Part shown: positions 11,301-21,000 of the stretch, in pieces
Position numbering within the stretch: the first letter of the stretch is position 1
Layout: each line of letters starts with the position of its first letter
Source of the DNA: Posidonia oceanica
Taxonomy: Eukaryota; Streptophyta; Magnoliopsida; Alismatales; Posidoniaceae
Reading direction: 5' to 3'
Assembly: GCA_037176725.1 (NCBI GenBank)
Contig: JAZBRS010000054.1
Location: forward strand, 17,812,001-17,876,000
DNA: 64,000 nt
The notes under the pieces: generated by a model
Seen by the model: only the letters and a program-made list of their open reading frames with translations
What the model was told of the DNA's origin: nothing
The model's database searches: none
Program-made: the position numbers and the translations under genes

Positions 11301-12450
11301 TAACCAGACTCCCGCTTTCGTTTCGCTTTTCCACTTAGTGGCTTTCTCCCGTTTGCATGATTGCTTGCATGTGTTTGCCTTACTTGCTTGCTTCATTATC
11401 CATGCTTTGATATCTTGCTTTATGCCATGTCTATATGCCTATCTTTACACATATGCTTGCCATGCCTATCATATGCCATTCCAATGTTATATATGCCTTT
11501 TGGATGTATTGAGTGTTTTCTTTTTCACAAACCATGTCACAACACTAGCACATGCCATGCACATGCTTTTTGACATGATGTTTGATGTTTATATGCTATA
11601 ATTTGATGTTTTCTTTCATTTTTACAAATTAAGCCTAGGGATAATTAGAGACATGATTGCTCTCCCCCATGGTTAAAAAAAAACAACAAAAACAAAAAAA
11701 AATATAAAAATAAATAAATAAACAAAAAAAAAAGAGAGGAAAATGAAAGGACAAATAAGAATGTACTCTAGGCAAAACTAGAGCTATACATTCACATTCA
11801 TCCCCTTGGTTAATAAATAAATCAAGTAAAAGACATCAAGCATACTTGCATACATGATCATACTAGGGGCATGCATATTTTCTCCTCTGTGTCCACCCAT
11901 CAGTCTACGAAAGGCAGTCCCGATCTTTTATTCCATGACTATTAGCATGGGACGAGTTGCCGATCTGTCTCCCCTTGTTCGGGGTCGTGTTGGTGTTAGT
12001 ATGAGCTCGCTGCTACAATAGGAGTCGAAGCTCCCAACACACCACTCGTTCTCTGCCTGAGCCTTAGCCAGGATTTAGAATGGGCACCTGATTTCTATCC
12101 TTGAGTCAGAGACCTATATCCCTTTGTGAGAGCCTGGAGTAGAACATCTACTAGGACATACTTAGATTGGTGAGAGAGAGCATATTAGAAAGCATTCATA
12201 TGCATCATGCCACCCTAATAACATTTGCATTTGTCTTTTCGAGATCTGACACTTCGTTCTGTGTGTTGTATCAGATTAGAGAGTGAGTTCCTTAGTCGGA
12301 GTTCGAGTCGTTCCTTCTCTGATACCCCTATAGTGACATTTTCTCGACAATCTTTCCTCAAGTTATTCGTCGTTTTCGACGATAGCTCCTCGTAGGTCTC
12401 ATCCTCTTCGCTTTCGCCACAGCCCTATTCTGACACGCGCACAGTCAGCC
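11301..12450 (+). other. Element 1 leader between PBS and gag
   Basis: Noncoding leader colinear with 24001-25226 of Element 2: TTAAGCCTA.GGA.AATTAGAGAC, GAGAGAGCAT..TAGAAAGCAT, CATGCCAC and the pre-gag CAGCCCTATT.TGAC. It has an adenine-rich low-complexity patch at 11670-11755. The ORFs 11269-11601 and 11361-11573 have no counterpart in Element 2 and are chance. Confidence 0.7.
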
Positions 12451-14623
12451 ATGGCCCAGCGTGTTAGTGAGCCTTCACTTTCGGTTGCTTTGGAGGATGT
12501 CCCGAGGTCAGCTCCTTACTCCTTTGCTGTCACTTCTGTTGTTCCTTCCTATCAGGCATTCCAGTCTCAGGTGCCTGGGAACTTCACTCCGCTCATCTCA
12601 GGGCATCGGCAGACTTTTGCTAGTACGGGGTCTGTCACCGAGCCTATTTCAGTGAGTGCCACTCGTGCACCCGATTTCCAGTTCACTGCTGCCCTTACTC
12701 AGGGCTTTGACACTTTTGGCACCCACTCTGCTGAGTCCTCTTCTATTGTAGGATCCTTCCCCTTTGGGTAGTCTGTGTCCCAGCCACTTTTGGCATCTGA
12801 CCCCTCACCGGTCCTGCACTTCAGTCTTCCCACTGACGGGACCCCTGATGAGTAGTATCAGAATATGATGGAGCTTGCCCAAACATTGCAGGGTATGGCT
12901 CTGTCTATTCGCCCACCTATAGTTCCAGCTACTCCTGAGGTCCCCCAACATCCATTTTTGCTATTTCAGACACACCCTACTGCACCTCCATCTCAGCCAT
13001 CGCCCCAGCTTCTCACTACACCGGCGATGGGGGCGACATCCGTGCTTTCAGCATAGACACCACTTAGCACACAGTTTCCACCTTTGGTATCTGGTGGCCA
13101 GCCCCTTGGGTTAACAGGAGCACAGCACGCACAGACTCCGTTGCCTGGCACCTTACACAGCACAGTCTCTTGCATATCCCTTTTTTGTGCCCCCACAGGT
13201 CCTGCCTCCATCAGGCATACCATTTCCTTCAGCACCATCACACGGGTACGTTGACCCTTGCGCCATGGCACCAGGTGGCATGATGGTAGATCCAGAGGAT
13301 CCCTTAGGAATAACCTATTCAGCGTACGTAGCTCCTGCCCAACCTACACAATTCCCATCTGTAGCGCCCTTAGATACACTCCTTGCTAGAGTGGGAGATC
13401 TAGAGAGAGCGCAACGATCATCGCAGGGCGGAGATCGCCGGCCTTACCAGTTTCGGGACCTCTGTTATTTCTCAGAGGCAGTACTCCCTGCAAGTTTCCA
13501 TGTCCTGGAATTCGAGAAGTATAACGGTAAGGGTTGCCCAATCTCACATCTTCGGGCATATTGCAGAGACATTGCTCAGCTTCAGGCTGATGATAGGCTC
13601 CTGATCCGCTTATTCTAGAAGAGTCTGACTGGCCCCACGCTCAAGTGGATCACTTCCCTTGACATGGCCACGATCCGGACTTGGAATGACCTCAGTCAGG
13701 CGTTCCTAGAGCAGTACTCCTTCAAGCTCGACTTGATCCCAAAGCACGAGGATATTGTCTCCACTAGGCAGAGATCCCATGAGCCATTTGGGGTGTACGT
13801 TGGCTGATGGCGCACCCTCGCCTCACAAGTTCAAGATAGGCCCTCCGATGAGGAGTCTATTGAGATTATCATTCGAGGTGCGCAGCCAGATGTAGGGGGC
13901 TTGTTAAGCATCTAACCTATCACCACATTCTCATCTTTGATTCGAGCGGTTGCCTGTGTGGAAGGCTCACTCCGTAGCGGTAGCTTTCCCGCACTATCTG
14001 CATTTGCCAAACACAACAGCGGCAACAACACCCCCGAGAGGAGAGATGCTCCGAAGCCCTCTGTTGCATATGTTCAGTTCCATGCGACGCCAATCAACAT
14101 GGTGGCTCAGCTTGGTCCGAGTCAGGTGATATATGCTCCAACACCTAGGACACACACTACTTAGGGCACTAGCACCGTTGGGCCAGTGCATCATGTCGCA
14201 CCAGCCCAACAGGGACGACAACTAGGGGAAAGGCGACCCCGCCGCAAGGAAAGCGAGTTCACAACACTACTTGAACTGCTAAACGCTGTCTTTCCCAAGG
14301 TTGCATCGCTCCTGGTGTTCCCTGAGATTCATCCACCATCGGATCCTCTTCTGCAGTGGTATAAGGCGAGCATGTTTTGCAAGTTTCATCGAGCCGACGG
14401 ACACTTGATGAACAAATGCTTTACTCTCCGGAATGCTGTCCAGGATTTGATTGACGATGGGGTCATTGTCATCAACACACAGGAGGCTGCACACACACCT
14501 GCACCTGCACACCTTGGAACCTCAGGGGTCTATTTTCTTGCTCCCATCCTTGCTGATTCTGGCCCTTCCTCGATGGATCCCTTTGATCACATCAATTTGA
14601 TCACTTTTCCTGCCTTTCCCTAG
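12451..14623 (+). pseudogene. gag: Element 1 gag pseudogene
   Basis: Gag forms the virus-like particle and binds element RNA. The start codon at 12451 (MAQRVSEPS) aligns with MAQRTIEPL in Element 2. The first part is low-complexity and P/Q/S-rich. The capsid-like domain runs about 13430-13900 with RPYQFRDLCYF, EKYNGKGCP, LKWITSLD and TWNDLSQAFLEQYS. A zinc-knuckle variant CX2HX4HX4C (CKFHRADGHLMNKC) lies near 14377-14418. It is broken by in-frame TAG at 12769, 12853 and 13054, a frameshift near 13180 (frame 1 to frame 2), and TAG/TGA/TAA at 13616 and through 13800-14165. Most stops sit where Element 2 has CAG, CAA or CGA. No functional product is possible. No protease or reverse transcriptase follows. 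Confidence 0.85.
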
Positions 14624-14959
14624 CGTTGTTCGCGGGGGGCCCGGCTTAGAACTTGCCCGTCTACCGAGCACCAACCCGAGTCTGCAAGCACAACACCCTG
14701 GATCCCAATAGAGGCACGAATCAACAGCAACACAGGCAGTGGTAGTCTCAACGACCACAACAGTACCGCCAACAACAACAATAGCAGCGGTCCAGAAGCA
14801 CCTGTAGACCAGCCTCCTCAGCAAACCTCCTCTCGGCTGAACCTTACAGTTTGACCCCCTGCAACACTGTCTCTTTTTTCTCCTTCGCCAGCAAGGTGAA
14901 CCCATCAGCGCCTCGATACTAGGGGCATCTCGGTCGCCCTTTGGCATCGATATTCTATC

Positions 14960-16715
14960 CTTTGCTGCGCCAGATCTTCGGATCTGTCGATATCTATTCC
15001 TTTGCCTATGCCAAGTCTTCGGACTTGTCGATATCCTGCCCTTGCTGTGCCAAATCTTTGGATCTGTCGATATCCTGCCTGTGTCAAGTCATCGGACTTG
15101 TCGATATCCTACCCTTGCTGCGCCAGATCTTTGGATCTGTCGATATCCTGCCTGTGCCAAGTCTTTGGACTTGTCGATATCCCACTTTTGCCTGCGCCAA
15201 GTCTTCGGACTTGTCGATATCCTGCCCTTCCTATGCCAGATCTTTGGATCTGTCGATATCCTGCCTGCGCTAAGTCTTCGGACTTGTTGATATCCTGCCT
15301 TTGCTGTGCCAGATCTTTGGATCTGTCGATATCCTGCCTGTGCCAAGTCTTTGGACTTGTCGATATCCTGCTTTTGCCTGCACCAAGTCTTTGGACTTGT
15401 CAATATCTTGCCCTTACTGTGCTAGATCTTTGGATCTGTCGATATCTTGCCTGCGCCAAGTCTTTGGACTTGTTGATATCCTACTTTTGCCTGCGTCAAG
15501 TCTTCAGACTTGTCGATGTCCTGCCCTTTGCTGCGCCAGATCTTTGGATCTATCGATATCCTACCTACGCCAAGTCTTTGGACTTGTCGATATCTCGCTT
15601 TTGCCTGCACCAAGTCTTCAGACTTGTCGATATCCTACCCTTCCTGTGCCAGATATTTGGATCTGTCAATATCCTGCCTGTGCCAAGTCTTTGGATTGTC
15701 GATATCCCGCTCTTGCCTGCACCAAGTCTTCGGACTTGTCGATATCCTGCTTGCGCCAAGTCCTCGGACTTGTCGATACCCTGTTCGTGCCTGCGCCAGA
15801 TCTTTGGATTTGTCGATACCCCTTTGCTGCACCAGATCTTCGAATCTGTCGATATCTATTCCTTTGCTGTGCCAGATCTCCGGATTTGTTGATATTCATC
15901 CTTTGCTGCGCCAGATCTTCGGATCTATCGATATCCTCTGTTGTGCCAGATTTCCGGATCTATTGATATCCTTTGCCTGCACCAAGTCTTCGACTTGTCG
16001 ATACCCTGTTCGTGCTTGCGCCAGATCTTTGGATCTGTCGATACCCCTTTGCTGCGTCAGATCTTCAGATCTGTCGATATCCTTTGTTGTGCCAGATCTT
16101 CGGATCTGTCGATATTTATTCCTTTACTGCGCCAGATCTTCGGATTTGTCGATATTCATCCTTTGCTGCGTCAGATCTTCGGATCTGTCGATACCCTCTG
16201 CTGCGCCAGATTTTTGGATCTGTCGATATCCTTTGTTGCGCCAAGTCTTTGGACTTGTCGATATCCCGTTCTTGCTGTGCCAAGCCTTTCGACTTGTCGA
16301 TATCCTATCTGTGCTAAGTCCTTGGACTTGTTGATACCCTATTCATGCCTGTGCCAGATCTTTGGATCTGTCGATACCCCTTTGCTGTGTCAGATCTTCG
16401 GATTTGTCGATATCTCTTGCTGCGCCAGGTCTTCGGACTTGTCGATATCCTGCCTGCGCCAAGTCCTCGGACTTGTCGATACCCTATTTGTGCCTGTGCC
16501 AGATTTTTGGATTGTCGATACCCTTTTGCTGTGCTAGATTTCCGGATCTGTCGATATCCTTTGCTGTGCCAAGTCTATAGACTTGTCGATATCCATCCCT
16601 TGCAGTGCCAAGTCTTCGAACTTGTCGATATCCTGCCTACACCAAGTCTGCGGACTTGCTGATATCCCATCCCTTGTCGTCGCCAGGTCTGCGGACTTGT
16701 CGAAATCCTTTCCTG
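14960..16715 (+). repeat. Tandem array of ~38-bp UUCG-loop hairpins
   Basis: Roughly 45 units of 36-42 bp. Each contains one of two interchangeable hairpins, AAGTC-TTCG-GACTT or AGATC-TTCG-GATCT, with TTTG often replacing the TTCG loop, followed by GTCGATATCC and a C/T/G spacer such as TGCCTGTGCC. The stem switches between two sequences while both arms stay complementary. Unit length is not fixed modulo three, so long ORFs (such as 15002-15892) appear in several frames and on both strands; these are repeat artefacts, not proteins. It occupies the place between gag and the integrase stub where pol should be. Confidence 0.9.
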
Positions 16716-17050
16716 TCGTCGCTTGGCTTCCGGACCAGTCGATATCCTCCTTCTCTGGGCTGGTAGCCCAAACTATTCGGTTGACACTCGTCAAACTGTC
16801 CAGCACCGGGTTGGTAGCCCAAACTACTTGGTCGACAACCGTCAAAATGTCTGCTCGGGCTAGCAGCCCTAACTGCCCGGATGACATCCGTCAAAGTGTC
16901 TGGAGTTCCGATCGGCAAGCACGATAGTATTGTTTGGAGTTTCCTTCTTCGAGCTGGCAGCCCTAACTACCCAGACGGCAAGCACGCTAGTCTAGTCTGG
17001 CGCCCCTTCTCTTGGGCTGATGACCCCCAATTATCCATCGACGAGTCTGC
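16716..17050 (+). repeat. Longer hairpin-bearing repeats after the array
   Basis: Four or five degenerate units of about 60-65 bp carrying GGGCT-GGT-AGCCC (or GGGCT-AGC-AGCCC) followed by CTAACTACCC-like sequence and TTGAC-ACTC-GTCAA. A single related unit occurs in the 3' region of Element 2 at 36610-36660 (GGGTTGGTACCCC, TTGACAAACACGTCAA), tying this block to the 3' untranslated region of the lineage. Confidence 0.7.
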
Positions 17051-17055
17051 TTACT

Positions 17056-17295
17056 CGCCATGCACCACATCGCATCTCATTACATATCATTGCATCTCAT
17101 TGTATCTCATTACATATCAGTGCATCTCATAGCATCACGTTGCATTTCATTGCATCTCATAGCATCTCATTGCATCTCATTACATATCATTGCATCTCAT
17201 AGCATCACTTTGCATTTCATTGCATCTCATTGCACATCATTCCATCGCATTGCGTCGCATGGTATTACTTTGCATCAACACTCACATCACAGCAT
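17056..17295 (+). repeat. GCATCTCATT short tandem repeat
   Basis: About 240 bp of TTGCATCTCATT, TACATATCAT and related 10-20-bp units. Element 2 has a weaker equivalent (GCATTGCATCGCATT) at 37960-38100, just upstream of its polypurine tract. The histidine/serine-rich ORFs across it are repeat artefacts. Confidence 0.8.
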
Positions 17296-17450
17296 TTGCA
17301 TCAAGCTGATATCTTATCTATCCAGTCGGCCGGCATTACATCACATTTCACTGCATGGCATTTCATTACATCTCATTGCATGCCATCACACTCTACATAT
17401 GTCCCCAGAAGGACCATCTTTTCATACTCTTTGGTACACCTCTAGATCTT

Positions 17451-17574
17451 TTGAGCTACATGGCTTAGATCGCCTGTGAGCTTCATGGCTCAACGATCTT
17501 CTTTTTGGTCCTTTGAGCTACATGGCTCAGATCGCCTGTGAGCTTCATGGCTCAGCGATCCTCTTTCTGATCCT
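17451..17574 (+). repeat. Two 62-bp direct repeats
   Basis: TTGAGCTACATGGCT.AGATC and the following GCCTGTGAGCTTCATGGCTC occur at 17451-17512 and again at 17513-17574 with few differences. The second copy runs directly into the integrase stub, so the deletion junction lies at its end. Confidence 0.75.
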
Positions 17575-17644
17575 TGAGGACATGGACCAGGTTGAGCAAT
17601 CAGGACCGGTCAATTCTTGCTACCTCAAGGAGTACTACCAATGA
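17573..17644 (+). pseudogene. pol: Integrase C-terminal stub of Element 1
   Basis: About 23 codons reading LEDMDQVEQ...CYLKEYYQ then TGA. They match the extreme C terminus of the Element 2 integrase at 33870-33940 (LEDMDQVKQ...CYLKKYYQ). This is all that remains of pol in Element 1, so protease, both RNase H domains, RT and nearly all of integrase have been lost. The element depended on another copy for transposition, or was deleted after insertion. Confidence 0.85.
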
Positions 17645-18070
17645 CCCGAGGCGGTATCCATGCCTTGCAAAGTCTTCTTCTTTTTGTTTTATTCCATGCA
17701 TTCATTGCTTCACAGTCATGCATTTGAAAATTGCATCTGCATACATTCTTAGTGTTGCATACTCTCCTTTGTTTAGCATCCCAGCAGCATGTAAAATCGA
17801 CATGCATTTATAGCAGCATTAGTCAAAAAAAAAAAACAATCAAGATAAATCATCTCCATTCATGATAAAAAAAAACAAACAAAAAAATTCAATCATTCTC
17901 ATTCATGATAAAAAGGCAAAAATCATCCCCATTCATGATAATCATGCATGAAGACGAAAATCGGAATAGCTAGCCTGCCATGGAAAGAGTTTGTTCCTCC
18001 TCAGTTGACACTACCTAGATGTCCTAGAAAGTAAGGAAGCCACCATCCAATAAAAAGAATAGAGCGAAAT
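17645..18070 (+). mobile_element. Element 1 region after pol, up to the Element 2 insertion
   Basis: Noncoding. It is colinear with 33941-34287 of Element 2: TTCATGATAATCATGCATGAAG.CGAAAA, GCCTGCCATGGAA.GAGT, GACACTAC.TAGATGTC, GGAGCCACCA, .GCGAAAT. It is cut at 18070 by the B LTR and resumes at 44185. The 60-79-aa ORFs here are chance. Confidence 0.75.
18066..18070. repeat. Target-site duplication GAAAT, left copy
   Basis: GAAAT precedes TGTTGACACC at 18071 and recurs immediately after the 3' LTR at 44180-44184. Length and identity are as expected for a gypsy integrase. Joining the flanks gives AGCGAAATGTCC, matching GGCGAAATGCCC at 34283-34294. Confidence 0.92.
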
Positions 18071-21000
18071 TGTTGACACCCCATTTTGACAGGTTGAATT
18101 AGTGGATCTTTCTCTGGTGGCTTCAAAACCCTCTCAAAACCTTAACCTAGAAAACCATCCAAAAACCCTAGGAAAATCCATCCTTTCTTCAACCTAGAAA
18201 ATCATTAAAAAACCCTAGAAAACCTAGGTAAAACAATCCTGAAATCCATTCCAAACCCTAAACCAAAACCCATCTCAAAATCCTAAACCAAAACCCATTT
18301 CAAACCCTAACCCTAAACCCTCCAAAAATCCTTCAAAAATCCCATTTAAAACCATAGAAAATCCTAGATTAAACCTTAGATCAAACCCTAGAAACCCTAG
18401 GTCACACACCTGCACAAAATCCCTCCAAATTCAGGTCTTTATCTTCGCTATCTCTCCAGATTATCCATTTCTCTCTCCTGATTATTCTTTTCTCTCTTCA
18501 TTATCCTTTTCTCTTTCCTCATTATTCTCCCCCTTTCTTCTTCTCCCTCTTTCTTCAAACTCATCATCAGCCCCATTTAACACTTCTTAAAACAATTAAA
18601 GAGAAAAATCCAACCAGAAAAATAAATCAAACACCTAAAAATAATTCAAAAGAAAATCTAATTAAAAACAAATCAAAACAACCCAAAGACAGTTAAAACT
18701 AATTAAAAACAAATTAAAACAAACTAAAAGACTTAAAAATGATTTAAAACAATTAAAAAACAAATTTCGAGACTTAAAACAATTAAAGAACAAATTTCAA
18801 AACTTAAAGACAATTAAAACAAATCAAAACCCATTAAAAGCAATTAAAGAAGCAAGCATAAGAAAAAACCATTCAAAACCCTTAAAAAGGAAAACAATCT
18901 AAAAATCTAATAAAAAACCTTAAAACAATCAAAGAAAAATTAAAACAACTAACAAACTTAAAATTAACAGGAAAGACTTAAATAATCAAACAATTAAAAA
19001 AACTCCAAGAAAACAACTAAGGAAAACAAATCAAAAGTTTAAGAGAAACAATTAAAAAGCTTAGAGAACAATCAGGAAAAAAGAACAAACAAAAACAATT
19101 AAGAAAAAGAAAGGTACAAGAAAAACAACCAAAAACCCTAATTAAAAATTTTTTAACAAAGAAACAATTAATCAAAGGAAGAAAAAGAAAAAAAACACAT
19201 AAGGATAAAACCAATTAAAAAATTAAACAAATCAACAAATTTAAAACAATTAACAATTAACAATTAAAATCAAAAGCGAAAAACTTAATCAAATTAAAAA
19301 ACTTAAAAACAATTAACAAACTTAAAATTGAAAAGGAAAACTTAAAATCAAAAAACAAACTTAAATCAAGAGGAAAATTTAAACAATTAAAACAATCAAG
19401 AAAAAACTTAAAAAAAAAAACTATTAACAAACTTAAAAGAATAATTAAAAGGAAGACCTAAAAATAATTACTTAAAACTCCAAAACAAATCCAATTTAAA
19501 AAAAACCAAAAACCCAAATTCCTTTTCTTTTTCTTCTCCTTTTTTCTTTCTTCTTCTTTTTTTCTTCCATTTCCTTCCTTTTTATTTCTCCTTTTCTCCA
19601 CATCCAAAGCCCAGCCCACCTCACCTTCCTCCTATTCTTTTTTCTTTTTTTCACTGTGCAGCCGGCCCAACCCATTTCCCCCTTCTTCCTTCTCTTCTTC
19701 CTCTTCTCCCCCTCACAGAACAACAACCAGACAACAGCAGCCTCCCCCTCTTTAAAAAAAAAAAAAAACCTCACCTGACATCCCATGGCTTCCCGGCCAT
19801 CCTCCTGACAGCCTCCACGACCTCACCATGCTCCCACGACCTCTATCACCACCCATGCTCCTACCAGCAGCCATGCCTCCTCTCACAGCAGCCACCATGC
19901 CCCCCACTGCCCTCACTCACACACAGAGAGAAGAAGAGGAGAACAAAAACCAAAAAACCCACCGAGAACTCCCAGATACACACACGCCCAAACTCAGAAC
20001 CCTCTTGCCTTCCTTGTGCTTCTTCCAGATCGAGAAAACACCCAAGAATTCCCCCTGAAATCGCCCCCCAAACCCTTCAGCACCCAACTCCTCCAGAGCT
20101 GCCTTCTCCATTGTCAAACCAGCACCACAGCCATCAGAAACCTCCGAGATTTCACCACCCCACTCACCAAGCAATCACCTTCTCGAGCCACCCAGCACTT
20201 CACCCCAAAACCTCCCACACTCCCCACATTCCACTACAAACACTAAAGCACCCAACTGCCTAGAAATCTTCAAACCCACACACCTCCCTCCAGAAGCCAC
20301 ACCATCCCAATTAAACCCCTCCACCACATTCCTGGGACCACCACCAACCCAGAGCACCCCAACGACCTTAGCACCCACTGCAACCACCCAAAAAATCCAG
20401 ATCTCGCTCCGATCGTCGCAATCAACTTCTGGGCGCACCTGGAGCACCGGCTGCACGCGTGGAACACGCCGGCGTCATCCGCATGCCCTCTGGCCCCTCC
20501 GAGCGCCGCAGCAACCCCCCACCGGACCGCCGCGAGCCACCGACGTTGCCAGCGCTCCTCGGCCTTCACCGCAGGTAAGTCGATGCGCATTTATGTTCCT
20601 TGAATGCATGCCATCATTTTTAGCATTTTAGATAAATTTTTGCGGCATTATGCCGATTTTTGGGCCTCAGCGGAGCTGTCATCTTCCCCAGCGATGATCG
20701 CCGCTGCCGCCGCTCGCCGCGCATTCTGGACCACCGCGCCGCCTCCGCTCACCTCCAGGCCACCTCTCCGGAGCTCCAGCAGCTCCTCTGCGCCTTCGCA
20801 CGCCGCTTGCCGGAGTCGCTGCTCCTCCGCCAGCACAGTAGCTGGGAGCGCGGGGAAGACGACCCTATTCATTTATTTTTCTTTTTTTAAAAACTTGAAT
20901 ATAGTTTAATGCTTGCATTGAATTAAATTCTGTTAGGTTTTAGTTATTACATTTAGGTCCAGAGTTGGTTTAGATTTTATTTAATGTTTGAATAAAACTT

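Noticed and set aside
15002..16334. Long repeat proteins (296 and 274 aa) with SSDLSISCLRQ-type repeats
   Set aside because: Open frames occur in all three plus frames and on minus because the DNA repeat lacks stops. No start context, no non-repeat domain and no frame preference; it is the hairpin array.
14960..17300. CRISPR array
   Set aside because: The units have no unique spacers of constant size, each contains its own hairpin, and the context is a plant retrotransposon.
19017..19214. Small hydrophobic protein (65 aa) on minus, also at 39192
   Set aside because: Phenylalanine/leucine-rich translation of an adenine-rich low-complexity block repeated in both LTRs.
20604..20909. A 101-aa protein gene duplicated exactly at 40805-41110
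   Set aside because: Both copies lie at the same place in the two LTRs of Element 2. Identity follows from LTR identity; the B LTR at 224-4054 does not preserve the frame.
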